This document shows, one piece after another, positions 39,997 to 51,400 of a DNA stretch of 64,000 bases. This DNA is from Saprospiraceae bacterium. GTDB lineage: Bacteria; Bacteroidota; Bacteroidia; Chitinophagales; Saprospiraceae. Position 1 is the first letter of the stretch, and each line of letters starts with the position of its first letter. The position numbers and the translations under genes were made by a program. Under the pieces are notes generated by a model. The model ran no database searches and was not told the origin of the DNA. It saw only the letters and a program-made list of their open reading frames with translations. Location: the NCBI GenBank assembly GCA_028285085.1, contig JANQQI010000125.1, forward strand, positions 1 through 64,000, read 5' to 3'.

Positions 39997-40833
39997 TCAT
40001 AAAAGTTCATTTTGGTGCTGGCGGGCACTTACGCCAAAATGATTCTTATAGGCTCGGAGAAAATTGGAGAGTGAGGCATAACCTAAATTAGCGTAGATTT
40101 CTTTAGGGCGCTTTCCTTCTTTGAGCCAATACTCTGCTATTTCCAAACGCTTTTTTTGCATCCACTTCTGAGGTGTATCCTGATATACTTTTGTAAAATA
40201 ACGCTTAAAAGTAGATAGACTCATATTGCACAAAAAAGCTAATTCGTCGAGTCGTAAATTATTGCTGATATTATTTTCAATAATTTTTCTAAACGTAATA
40301 TCTCGATTGAGTTGATGCGCATTGAAAAATGCCATTAATTGTTGAGGGTATTTTTCAAACAAATACAATAATATTTCCTGGATTTTAATTTCCAGAAACT
40401 GTTGATTATTATTTTTTAAAATAATTTTTAAAGAATTGACAAAATTTAAAGTGAAAGGATCGTGCCCAAACTCTAAGACATTAAAATGATCTTCAGTTAA
40501 GACACCTTGAATTTTTTCCCAATATTTAAATTTAAAATCCTTCAGTACTTTCTTACTAAAAGTAAGTAAAACACTTTTATAAAGACTGGAAATTTGTGAC
40601 CGCTTTTCTGTCATCAAGCAAGCCGAAGCACCGATCAAAGTAAACTCACGATCACTTAATCGCACGTGTCCATCCGAAGCAAAAATTTCTTTTTCCCCTT
40701 CCAAAATAAAACTAAATACATAATGCGAAAAATCGACTTTTGATTTATTTAACCCTTCTGGATTTTCATAATCAATCAGACAAATTTCGTCATATTCTTC
40801 ACAGAGATCATCGGGAATTAATGCTTCTCTCAT
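39997..40833 (-). CDS. AraC-family transcriptional regulator
   Basis: C-terminal double HTH: LDELAFLCNMSLSTFKRYFTKVYQDTPQKWMQKKRLEIAEYWL...LGYASLSNFLRAYKNHFG. Confidence 0.93.
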   Translation of the reverse strand: MREALIPDDLCEEYDEICLIDYENPEGLNKSKVDFSHYVFSFILEGEKEIFASDGHVRLSDREFTLIGASACLMTEKRSQISSLYKSVLLTFSKKVLKDFKFKYWEKIQGVLTEDHFNVLEFGHDPFTLNFVNSLKIILKNNNQQFLEIKIQEILLYLFEKYPQQLMAFFNAHQLNRDITFRKIIENNISNNLRLDELAFLCNMSLSTFKRYFTKVYQDTPQKWMQKKRLEIAEYWLKEGKRPKEIYANLGYASLSNFLRAYKNHFGVSARQHQNELL

Positions 40834-40956
40834 TTTTAATAAATTTCTTTTTTATCTAAAAAAATTCAATCAATATTGATTATTCAACATTGATACAGTT
40901 ACTATTTTTTTTAGTTTACCAACCTATATCTTGACTATCTAAATACACTTCATATT

Positions 40957-43900
40957 TTAAAAAGTATATCCTACACGAAAGGTAAAACGTCGATCCTCCT
41001 CCGACAAAAATAATTCGCTGTGTAAAACCAAAAAATCAACCGGTGCGATCCACAAGCCACCACCGTAGCCATAATGCCAAGTATCAGAACTCTCATCGTC
41101 CAACCAAACGCGACCGTAATCAAAACCACCGGTAATACCAAATGAAAAAGGAATCACCCCATTTTCGGTACGAAACAGACGAAGTCGCAAATCATTGTTG
41201 TGGTAAAAGCTGGTGCGGCCATAAAAGCGATCCGCCCGATAACCACGCAAGTTGCTGTTTCCACCAATAATTGCAGATTGAAAAAACTCAAAGTCACCAA
41301 AAATATGCTGTGTACCAATGCGGGAGGCCAGGATAAGCCCTTCGTTATCGGTCAAGTTTTGATAGATCGTCATTTCGGTACGAAATGGTACCAAAAAACG
41401 CTCTGTATCTTCGACATTCCATTTGAATTCGGAGCCGAGTCTAAAACGAATCCCCCGAGTTGGCATTTGAGCATCATTGACATTTTCGTAGCTAAAATTC
41501 AGCGTAGAGCCTGCGAAGAATTTAGCCTCAAAAGCCTGTTCCGTTAATAATTCTTCAAAAAATAAAAAGCGATCCGGGGTCCGTTCAATTTCAATCCGCT
41601 CGGCCAAGGCTCCAATGGTCAGCGACCCATTATTGCCCCCAAAACGCTTGCGCCAGGCCGGGTGAATCTGCCACAAGCTCTGGCGCACCCGATTGAAATC
41701 AAAATTATCCGCATTATTCACCGTCTCATTACCCGAGCCAAAGTAATTGACCGTAAACATCGGGGCTTGAAATCTGGCCGATAATACAAAATCTGCCTTG
41801 CCCAGTACACCAATAAATTCACCGTCGTAGCCAATATTGTAAGCCGAAGTCGCAAAGGCATACTGCCCACGCACCGTATGCTTCGCGCCGTAGGGCGATT
41901 TTTTGTAGCGGTAGTCGGTAAAGATGAATTGCGCCCCTAACGATACGCCATCATCGGGATTGTAACTCGCCAAGGGCGTCGGCAATACAAAATCGTATTC
42001 ATAGTGGTAATCCCGGTTGTTATAAATATTGAGCTCCCGCGATTCGGAGGTCAAATCCTTAGTCTCCGCAGAAGACTGAATAGTATTGCCTTCCTCCGCG
42101 TCATAAATCAGTGTTTTTTTCGAACGCCCCTTCACCTTTGATCTATCCACAAAAACATCGTCATCCAAGCCACCCACTGCGCGTATGAGAATACCTTTGT
42201 TGACCTTCCCGCTAATTTCAAAGCGATCTTCGCCGCCTAAACCATAAAGTCGAATCTCCTCGGTTTCGCTGCGCAAAAAGATCCGCTCGTACACTTTTTT
42301 AAATTTCTCTCCTTTTTTGAGTTGGTACACCCGCACCCTTGTCCGCTCATCGTCCATTCGTTTAACCTCGAATAATTCTTTTTTCTCGGTCCCATATACA
42401 TCTACCGCTTTTGACACAAAGTCGTAATGCCTTCGTGCCGTTTTCAACAAATCATTCCGCCGCTTTTTCACAATTTCGATTAAACGGATGCCGCTATTCT
42501 CATAGGCATAATCTGGCAATACCCGAAAAGCATTTTCAATGGCCTCATCCGTCAGATTTTCCTGAATAAATTTGGCTTCTGCTTCCCATTCTTCCCAGCT
42601 CAGAGCATTTAAAAACGTTCGATCAAAACTCCGGGCGCCGTAAGTCACCCATTTTATATTTTTCACATTCTGATCGTATACTTGCAATTGCTTGAGAAAA
42701 GGGACCGTGACTCTGATACATTTGGTCAATAAGCCATCGTATTTCGCAAAAGGCTGATCGCGATCGCGAGGAATTGGGCGATACGTTTTTTGCTCACCAT
42801 CTTCGAACATTGCCCAGCGCCACTGGTCACCGTGCCGATCCCAATCGCCGATTACCAAGTCTAACAAGCGGGATCGAACGGTCCAGTTTTGATCGATCTT
42901 GTGTTTGTGATTTTTAAAAATTTTAGTCGTGACGTCGTTGGTTGAAATGATCTTGCTGGAATTTCCGAAGCTGGCCAATTCGCTCCAATCCTTGGCGGGC
43001 CGCTCTTCGACCAGATACACTTCACCGCCAAAGACATCATTATGTTCTGCCAAAGCGGGTTGCTTCGGGACATAATAAATGGTGGGATTCGTATGATAGA
43101 CCTCGACTGCTTCCGCTAAATGGGGCACCACGATCGCCGCGAAAGGGTGTGTGGACAGAAAATTATCTTCGACAATAAATTCGGAAGGGGTAATTTTATT
43201 GAATGGATAAGGAATAAAACGCGAGGCATCTTTGGTCATGGAGCGCATCACGTATTGCTGGCCTTGCGGATCGCGCAATCGCAGGGAATTCGTTTGATTG
43301 CCGCCACCACGCTTGATGGGCGTGAGTCCACCCCGAAATTCTTCCAAATCCAGCACGGGCAGATCATAGCCCTCAGCGTATAAATCTCGGTAGTGTGCAC
43401 CGAGCGTCAACTTGTGAAAACCACCTTTCCGTTTCACTGGCTTTTTCAGGAGAGATACCGCCTGTACCGAATCGCGTTGCGCTCTGTATTCCGAAAAATC
43501 GAAAGTTGGAGTGGACTGATCAACGGATAAGGCATCCTTCATCTTTTTTTGAAAAACGATCTTTCCCTCCGGTTTTTGACCTTCTTCATCCACAGCGTAA
43601 TACGTAATCCAGGCGGAGCCATCGGCGTAAAAATCAATTTTTGCAAAACCATTGCTGCCACCGTAAGAAAACTCTGAGCCTTTCCCCAAACGGGTCGGTG
43701 TGCTTTTCGAGCCATTCCCGCTGACGATGAAAAATTGTCCCTCACGCTCGATATATTGCAAGCTGTGCTCGTGACCGGAGGCAAAAATGAACTGGCCATT
43801 TTTCTTGGCCGCGTCCAGTAGCGTTTTGCGTAGATTTTTATATTCCTGATGGACAATATCCTGCTTGCTGCCAATGGTACCTCGCAAGAAAGCCAGTACA

Positions 43901-44742
43901 GAGCCCAATACCGGCAAGGGAATTTTCAAGCCATCATCAATTTCGGCCAACGGAAAAAGATGTTGGTAAGGCGTGAAATAACCGCCGTGCGGGCCGTAGG
44001 TGTACACCGGATGATGCACCGCGATGATAATATTCTTGTTCCGGTGCTTCCGCACGGCTTCCTCAAATAAAAAGGCAAACACTTTTCGGCTCTTGGCTTC
44101 GCAGCCATCATTGATTTCGGGTTGTTTATCCCAATTCGTTAGCCACCATTGCGTATCTACGACAATGATCACCAAGCGCTCATTAATTTCTACGACTTCC
44201 GGCCCGCCGCAACCATCTTCGGGCAGAAAGTATTTTTCCCATTCGTCTTCGTCCTCAATCCCGGCGTTCAGCTTTTTTTGGATATATTTTTCTTGCCGTC
44301 TGACACCCTTCAGTCCATAGCGACTCCAGTCGTGATTGCCCGGCAGGAAGATTGGCTTTCCCGGATAACCCTGCAAAGCTTCCAGCTGAGCATCCAGACG
44401 ATGTTCGGCTACAGCCCGATCCTCGGGCTTGGATTTGGGGGGCAATCCAACGGGATAAATATTATCGCCCAAAAAAACCACACTGCTATTGGCACCCGCG
44501 CGGGATAACTTAGTTTGCAGTAATTCCAAAGCGGGAGCCATGCCGTCTTTTGGCGAATAACCACTATCTCCGATTAGAAATACGGTATGTTCCGGCTGTT
44601 CTCCCTTCTCGGTATCTCGCTCGGTCCACGCTTGGGGAGTATCACGATAATTCAAGCGATAATTAGCACACGAACTGGAAATCAAAACCAGCAGCACAGC
44701 TATCCCACAAAATCGGATGGGGAGGATATTAAGATTTATCAA
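40957..44742 (-). CDS. Metallophosphoesterase fused to BamA/Omp85-like outer-membrane barrel
   Basis: FLIGDSGY...FLGDNIYP...LPGNHDWSRYG, AVHHPVYT; C-terminal IIGGNSNLRGYRADRFYG and barrel ending RFTFRVGYTF. Confidence 0.88.
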   Translation of the reverse strand: MINLNILPIRFCGIAVLLVLISSSCANYRLNYRDTPQAWTERDTEKGEQPEHTVFLIGDSGYSPKDGMAPALELLQTKLSRAGANSSVVFLGDNIYPVGLPPKSKPEDRAVAEHRLDAQLEALQGYPGKPIFLPGNHDWSRYGLKGVRRQEKYIQKKLNAGIEDEDEWEKYFLPEDGCGGPEVVEINERLVIIVVDTQWWLTNWDKQPEINDGCEAKSRKVFAFLFEEAVRKHRNKNIIIAVHHPVYTYGPHGGYFTPYQHLFPLAEIDDGLKIPLPVLGSVLAFLRGTIGSKQDIVHQEYKNLRKTLLDAAKKNGQFIFASGHEHSLQYIEREGQFFIVSGNGSKSTPTRLGKGSEFSYGGSNGFAKIDFYADGSAWITYYAVDEEGQKPEGKIVFQKKMKDALSVDQSTPTFDFSEYRAQRDSVQAVSLLKKPVKRKGGFHKLTLGAHYRDLYAEGYDLPVLDLEEFRGGLTPIKRGGGNQTNSLRLRDPQGQQYVMRSMTKDASRFIPYPFNKITPSEFIVEDNFLSTHPFAAIVVPHLAEAVEVYHTNPTIYYVPKQPALAEHNDVFGGEVYLVEERPAKDWSELASFGNSSKIISTNDVTTKIFKNHKHKIDQNWTVRSRLLDLVIGDWDRHGDQWRWAMFEDGEQKTYRPIPRDRDQPFAKYDGLLTKCIRVTVPFLKQLQVYDQNVKNIKWVTYGARSFDRTFLNALSWEEWEAEAKFIQENLTDEAIENAFRVLPDYAYENSGIRLIEIVKKRRNDLLKTARRHYDFVSKAVDVYGTEKKELFEVKRMDDERTRVRVYQLKKGEKFKKVYERIFLRSETEEIRLYGLGGEDRFEISGKVNKGILIRAVGGLDDDVFVDRSKVKGRSKKTLIYDAEEGNTIQSSAETKDLTSESRELNIYNNRDYHYEYDFVLPTPLASYNPDDGVSLGAQFIFTDYRYKKSPYGAKHTVRGQYAFATSAYNIGYDGEFIGVLGKADFVLSARFQAPMFTVNYFGSGNETVNNADNFDFNRVRQSLWQIHPAWRKRFGGNNGSLTIGALAERIEIERTPDRFLFFEELLTEQAFEAKFFAGSTLNFSYENVNDAQMPTRGIRFRLGSEFKWNVEDTERFLVPFRTEMTIYQNLTDNEGLILASRIGTQHIFGDFEFFQSAIIGGNSNLRGYRADRFYGRTSFYHNNDLRLRLFRTENGVIPFSFGITGGFDYGRVWLDDESSDTWHYGYGGGLWIAPVDFLVLHSELFLSEEDRRFTFRVGYTF

Positions 44743-44796
44743 AATGTATGTGTTTTTTTGAAATTTACTATCTTTAGCTAATTCTAGCTACCAAAT

Positions 44797-45696
44797 ATGA
44801 AAATTTATCGGGAAATAACGCCGCTCAAGAAGGAAGACATTTATGTATTAAATGTTTACCCCGAAGCCAGTTTCACCTATCCGCTCCACAACCATCCAGA
44901 GTATGAACTCTGCCTGACGTTAAATAGCTGTGGCAACCGGATTGTTGGTGATTCTGTAGCGAAGTACGACCGGCTGGATTTGGTATTAATCGGCCCGTAT
45001 GTCTATCATCGTTGGGACGATGCCGACCTTCCCGCTTCGCAGCAAAAACACGCTACAGTAATTGTCATTCAATTTGGAGAGGATCTCTTTTCCTCTCAGC
45101 TACTTTCCAAAGATGTGTTCTACCCTATTCGTCTACTACTGAGTCGATCTTTGCGCGGCGTAGAATTTTATGGAAAAACACTGGAGCGTGGCTGGAAAAG
45201 CATTATCGAGCTGTCCGAAAAAAGTGGCTTAAGCGCCACGCTTGCTTTCCTGGAATTACTCAACGATCTGGCTCATTCTCCCGAGCAACACCTCTTGGCC
45301 AGCGAAGGTTTTGCGGTGCATCCCGAAAATACGCATAGCCGACGAATCAATGAGGTGTATGATTTTATTTTGAAAAATTATACCGCGAAAATTCAGGTGG
45401 GCAAAGCCGCCGAAATTGCGAATATGAGCGAATCTGCTTTTAGTCATTTTTTTAAAAAATGTACTAATAAAAGTTTTACTCAGTTTGTGGTAGAACTCCG
45501 TATTGGACTGGCTTGCAAATTACTCGTTGAAACCCGCGATACGATCAGTCAGATTTGCTTTCAATGTGGTTTTAATAATGTGTCGAATTTCAATCGACTG
45601 TTTAAAAAATATAAGAATACGACCCCTCATCAGTTTCGACGTCAGATAGAACTTACCTACAATAATCTTGAAAACGAAGAGCGTCGATTTGTCTAA
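44797..45696 (+). CDS. AraC-family transcriptional regulator with cupin-type sensor
   Basis: N-terminal FTYPLHNHPEYELCLTL; C-terminal AAEIANMSESAFSHFFKKCTNKSFTQFVVELRI...CGFNNVSNFNRLFKKYKNTTPHQFRR. Confidence 0.93.
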   Translation: MKIYREITPLKKEDIYVLNVYPEASFTYPLHNHPEYELCLTLNSCGNRIVGDSVAKYDRLDLVLIGPYVYHRWDDADLPASQQKHATVIVIQFGEDLFSSQLLSKDVFYPIRLLLSRSLRGVEFYGKTLERGWKSIIELSEKSGLSATLAFLELLNDLAHSPEQHLLASEGFAVHPENTHSRRINEVYDFILKNYTAKIQVGKAAEIANMSESAFSHFFKKCTNKSFTQFVVELRIGLACKLLVETRDTISQICFQCGFNNVSNFNRLFKKYKNTTPHQFRRQIELTYNNLENEERRFV

Positions 45697-45840
45697 ATCC
45701 TGTTGGTAGAATCAGACTTTGTACTTTCCTGTTAAAAAACTGCACTATTCTGAATTTACATCAGATTGTGATCTAAATGATTTAATTTAGTTTTTAGAGG
45801 CCATTTCAGACAGATATTTCGTTCGGAATTGCTTCACCTA

Positions 45841-45942
45841 CTTAGGATTTGGTAATAGTCAAGCCAAATCCTAAGTTTCATACACTATCTATCATCTATG
45901 AACCTACTTACGATCTTTATCGGGTCTTGAGTAGGTTCTTTT
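45841..45942 (+). terminator. Two tandem hairpins downstream of the AraC gene
   Basis: CTTAGGATTTGG...CCAAATCCTAAG (12 bp, perfect) and GAACCTACT...AGTAGGTTC followed by TTTTC. Confidence 0.55.
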
Positions 45943-46008
45943 CACAGAAAGCAAAGGGGAAATCCCAATAGTCATAGGAGATCATTAACCAACCGCCCTC
46001 GAATTACA

Positions 46009-48207
46009 ATGGAAAAAACCATCAACGCTCATACCGATCAAATGGTTGATGTATTGCTCGCGCGCATGTCCGTGCGCGAGAAGGCGGGACAAATGACTCA
46101 AATCACACTTGATATGCTGCTCGTAGGAGAGATGTATCAAGTCGAAGAACCTCATCGCTTTGATGAGCAAAAAGTCAAAACGGCCCTGATTGATTATCAG
46201 GTCGGTTCAGTGCTCAATATTGCGGGCAAGCCTTATTCTCGCGATGAATGGCTGGACGTCATCTCACATATCCAAACCACCAGTATTAATACCAGCCGAC
46301 TCGGCATCCCCGTATTGTACGGGATTGATGCGGTACACGGCACGAATTATACCACTGGTACTACCCTTTTTCCACAGGAAATTGGGATGGCCGCCAGTTG
46401 GAATCCTGCTTTGGTCAAAGCAGCCGCAGCGATTACGGCCTACGAAACCAGAGCCTGCGGCATCCCCTGGAATTTTTCGCCGGCGCTGGACGTTAGCCGC
46501 CAGCCCCTTTGGCCTCGATTCTGGGAATCTTTTGGCGAGGATACTTATCTCAATGCCATCATGGGCCAAGCGATGGTCGAAGGCTACGAAGGCGATGACC
46601 TCAGCAGTCCTTACCAAGTTAGCTCATGTCTCAAGCACTATATTGGCTACGGCATGCCGCTCAACGGTAAAGATCGTACGCCGGCCTGGATACCGGAACG
46701 TTTCCTGCGCGAGTATTATCTGCCTCCCTTCGAGCAAGCGGTTGCTAGTGGAGCCAGAACGCTTATGGTCAGTTCGGGCGAAATCAACGGCATCCCGACT
46801 CACGCCAACGATTATATCCTTAAGGACATCTTACGGGATGAATTAGGCTTCGAAGGCCTGGTCGTCACCGATTGGGAAGACATCAAATTCTTGCATACCC
46901 GGCATCGGGTCGCGGCCGATCATAAAGAAGCGGTTCGTATCGCCATCAAGGCCGGTATCGATATGAGCATGGTCCCGGATGATTTCAGTTTTACGGACCA
47001 TCTCATCGAATTGGTTGAAGAGGGACAAATCCCCGAGAGTCGCCTCGATGAGTCCGTGCGCCGCATTCTGCGCCTCAAATTTGAATTAGGATTGTTCGAC
47101 CATCCCGTTTTGCGTGACGATGCTAACTATGACGCCTTTGGCAGTCAAGCGCATCGTCAAACCGCTCGACAGTTGGCCGGGGAATCCATCACTTTGCTCA
47201 AGAACGAAAATGCGCGCCTACCACTGGCCGCTGATACTAAATTGCTCGTGACCGGCTGCACCGCCAATAGTATGCGTCACCTCAACGGTGGTTGGTCGTA
47301 TACTTGGCAAGGTCAGGAAACGGATACTTATACCAAGGGCGAACTTAATGTCCTCAATGCGCTGCGCGCCCACAGCGGTGAAGCGCTCGTCAGCTATGTA
47401 CCGGGTTGTACTTATGATCAGGTACTGGACCTGGATGAAGTCCGCCAAGCCGCAGCACAAGTAGACCATATTTTGCTTTGCCTAGGTGAGGAAACCTATA
47501 CGGAATTCCACGGCAATATGGATGACCTTAATTTGCCGGCTGCTCAGGTCGAATTAGCCCGCGCAGTTATTGCTACTGGTAAACCCGTGACTTTGTTAAT
47601 GCTACAGGGCCGCCCCCGCATCATTAGCTCTTTTGTTGATGATTTGGAAAGTGTTTTACTGGCTTACCTCCCAGGGAATGAAGGTGGCAATGCCATTGCT
47701 GATGTTCTCTACGGAGCGGTAAATCCCAGTGGACGTTTACCGTTTACCTATCCCCGTTATGCCAACGCCCTGGTCACTTATGATCGTAAATTTTCAGAAA
47801 TAAGCCCCATTCAGAACTCAAGAACCTGCTACGATCCGCAGTTTGAGTTTGGTAGTGGGTTAAGCTATACCAGCTTTGCTTACCGTAATCTATGGCTAAG
47901 TCAGCCCCAAATACAGGCGACAGATACCTTGGAGATACGGGTTGAAGTAAGTAATACCGGACAACGTGCCGGACAGGAGATTGTCCAACTTTATCTGCGA
48001 GATGAATATGCCAGCATTACGCCTGCCTTTAAGCGCCTCAAACGGTTTCGAAAGATTCATTTGGAAGCCGGTCAAAAAGAGGTTATTAGCTTCACACTCT
48101 ACCCCGAAGACTTATGTTTCGTAGGTCATCAATTGGAGTGGATTATGGAAAAGGGCAGCTTCACAGTGATGGTCGGTGACCAGCAAAATACATTCGAATT
48201 AATTTAG
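46009..48207 (+). CDS. Glycoside hydrolase family 3
   Basis: SSCLKHYIGYGMPLNGKDRTP, GLVVTDWEDI; FnIII-like C-terminus. Confidence 0.92.
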   Translation: MEKTINAHTDQMVDVLLARMSVREKAGQMTQITLDMLLVGEMYQVEEPHRFDEQKVKTALIDYQVGSVLNIAGKPYSRDEWLDVISHIQTTSINTSRLGIPVLYGIDAVHGTNYTTGTTLFPQEIGMAASWNPALVKAAAAITAYETRACGIPWNFSPALDVSRQPLWPRFWESFGEDTYLNAIMGQAMVEGYEGDDLSSPYQVSSCLKHYIGYGMPLNGKDRTPAWIPERFLREYYLPPFEQAVASGARTLMVSSGEINGIPTHANDYILKDILRDELGFEGLVVTDWEDIKFLHTRHRVAADHKEAVRIAIKAGIDMSMVPDDFSFTDHLIELVEEGQIPESRLDESVRRILRLKFELGLFDHPVLRDDANYDAFGSQAHRQTARQLAGESITLLKNENARLPLAADTKLLVTGCTANSMRHLNGGWSYTWQGQETDTYTKGELNVLNALRAHSGEALVSYVPGCTYDQVLDLDEVRQAAAQVDHILLCLGEETYTEFHGNMDDLNLPAAQVELARAVIATGKPVTLLMLQGRPRIISSFVDDLESVLLAYLPGNEGGNAIADVLYGAVNPSGRLPFTYPRYANALVTYDRKFSEISPIQNSRTCYDPQFEFGSGLSYTSFAYRNLWLSQPQIQATDTLEIRVEVSNTGQRAGQEIVQLYLRDEYASITPAFKRLKRFRKIHLEAGQKEVISFTLYPEDLCFVGHQLEWIMEKGSFTVMVGDQQNTFELI

Positions 48208-48430
48208 GTATGAATAAGTATAACGATAAACATAGCGAAGTGCTGCGTCAACCAATAAGTGTACAAAAAACATTAAGTAAAATTTTGCAGCGAAAACAAA
48301 ATTTCGTTAATTCACTTAAACGATATTTTTAATATGGCCAATCACTCCTAAATCAAAACAAAACGACTTTTTCAAAAATCAGAAACGACTTTATACTACC
48401 AATATTTTTAATTGACAAAATAATCAACTT

Positions 48431-51400
48431 ATGAAACAAGCACTACCAAGGAGCCTCTCCAAGAGGTTTATTCGTTTGGGGTTACTCCTGTTTCTGGGAG
48501 TAATTTGTTCATCAAGTCTGTTTGCACAACGGCAGATATCCGGTACTGTACTGGATGAGGGAAATGACGATCCACTGATCGGCGCTTCCGTACTGGTCAA
48601 AGGATCAGGCCAAGGTGTTGTAACGGATATTGATGGCAATTTTACAATTTCTGCTAATACGGATGATGTCTTGACGGTATCCTACACAGGTTACGAAACC
48701 AAAGACTTCACTGTAGGCGCAGAAGACAACATGGTGATTCGCCTTTCCTCAGGGGTGACACTGGAAACACTCGTTGTCACGGGTTACTCCGTTGACAATC
48801 GTCGTCAGACACCGGGTTCAGTTTCCACCGTTAAGGCTCAAGACTTACGGGTCTCTCCTTCGGGTAACGTCGAGCAGCAACTGCAAGGACGGGTAGCCGG
48901 GGTAACGGTAATTACTAACGGTCAGCCAGGTACCACCAGTCAGGTGCGTGTACGTGGATTCGGTGCCCTCGGTGGTAACGAACCGCTTTACGTTGTGGAT
49001 GGGGTACCGGTAGGATCAATCGATTTCCTTTCACCGGATGATATTGAAACAACCACTGTACTGAAAGATGCTACTGCAGCTTCTATCTACGGTGCTCGTG
49101 CGGCCGGTGGTGTAATCGTTTACACAACCAAGCAAGGTAAAAAAGGCAAACGCAAAATGACCGTTACTTACGACGGTATGGTGGGTGTCACAACACCAGG
49201 CCAGGGTATCTCTGTTCTGAATCCTCAGGATCAAGCAGAATGGACGTGGAATGCGATCCGTAATGCGGCGATCCAAAATGGTGAAGATCCTGAATTCAGC
49301 CATCCACAGTATGGAACGGGTGAAACGCCTATTATTCCTGATTATCTATTGGTAGGTACTAATGCAGGAGTTACTGGTAATGTAGATCTTGCGGCGGAAG
49401 CTGCCAACTACAATGTAGATCCAGCAGCCGGTTCTATCTATCAGGTCATTAAAGCGAATCAGGAAGGTACCGATTGGTACGATGAGATCACGCGTAATGC
49501 ACTGCTCAATCGTCACACCTTAGGATTTTCTGGTGGTGTTGAAAATGGTCGCTACTACTTCGGTCTCGGTTTGCAGGAGCAAGAAGGTATCTTGTTGCAC
49601 CAGCGTCTGTCTCGTTACACGTTCCGGGCTAACTCTGAGTTTGATCTAATGCCAGGTTTGAGCATTGGAGAAAATCTTCAGTTGACCTACCGCGCGGTCC
49701 CCATTATCTTGGGTGATAATGGTGGTGCTGGTTCTTCGGATGATGAGAACTTTATCTTGGATGCCAGCCGGATGTCACCAATCATTCCCGTTTACGACGA
49801 ATTCGGTGGCTATGCGGGTACTGCAGCTCCAGGTTTTAACAACCCACGTAACCCGGTTGCGGCTCTCGATGGTCAACAAAACAACACGGCGGTAAGTACG
49901 CAAATATTTGGTAATGTCTACCTCAAGTATGAGGTTATTGATGGACTGACTTTCCGTACCAGCTTTGGTGGCCAATATGGTAACTTCAATGGTCAGTTTT
50001 ATACCCGTCGTCAATACGAGAACTCTGAGAACAATTCTTCATTTGGTTATGCTCGTAATCTATCTAATGGCTATAACTGGATTTGGACCAACACCGCTAA
50101 CTACAAGAAGAAATTCGGTGACCACGATATCGATGTATTGGTTGGTCAGGAAGCACTTAGTGGTGGTATCGGACGTACGGTTATCAGTTCGGGTATTGAC
50201 CCATTCTCTCAGAGCACAGATTTCGTGAATCTATCGACCGTTAATAATCAGGTCGTGAACGAATTCGTTGGTAATGAGGTAACTTTTGCTTCCTTCTTCG
50301 GTCGCGTGAATTACATCTATCAAGACAAGTATATCCTTTCTGCGATCTTACGTCGTGATGGGTCTTCTCGTTTTGGTTCTGATGATCGATACGGTACATT
50401 CCCAGCTGTTTCTGTGGCTTGGCGTTTGACCGGCGAAGATTTCATGGATGGTGTTGACTTGTTCGACGATTTGAAAATCCGTGGTGGATACGGTGTCATG
50501 GGTAATTCTAATAACGTTGATCCACTCAACCAGTTTAGCCTCTTTACCACGAACCTCGATAACTCCAGTTACGATATTGGTGGTACTAATGGTAGTGCTA
50601 TTGCTGGTTTCTACCGTAACCGAATTGGCAACCCAGATGCAGTATGGGAGCGCGCGATTACCTCTAACTTCGGTATCGATGCGATCATGTTAGACGGTAA
50701 ATTGGACATCGGTTTGGAAGTCTGGAGAAAAGATACTGAGGATCTGCTCTTCCAAGTTCCGGTAACGGTAATGACAGGTAACTTCGCCGATGCACCTTTC
50801 CGTAATGTTGGTAAGATGAAAAACACTGGTTTTGATATCAACGTTATCTACAAAGACAAAATCAATACGGTAGGGTATGAAATTACCTTGACGGGTGGTT
50901 TCTTGAACAACGAAATCGTAGAATTAGCACCTGGTATCGAGAACTTGCCTAACCGTAGTTCTGCTTATCGTGGTATTACACCTGTATTGAACCAAGTAGG
51001 TCAGCCAATTTCGGCTTTCTTCGGTTACGAGGTACAAGGCCTTTTTGCCGACCAGGCTGAGGTTGATGCTGCTGCTGTTCAGGAAGGTGCCGCACCCGGT
51101 CGCTTCCGCTTCCGTGATTTGAATAACGATGGTGTTATTGATATCGATGACCGTACTAATCTTGGTAATCCAGTACCTGACTTCACCGGTGGTTTGGTCA
51201 TTAAGGTAACTTACCAAAACTTCGATTTCGAGTTGTACTCATTTGTATCAATTGGTAATGAGATTTACAATATCTCGAAATTGTTTACGGATTTCTACCC
51301 ACTTTTCCCCGGTGCTGCCATCAGCGATCGTGTAAAAGACACATGGACATTTGCTGATCCATCCGGTGAAATTCCAATTTTCGAGAATATCTCTAACTTC

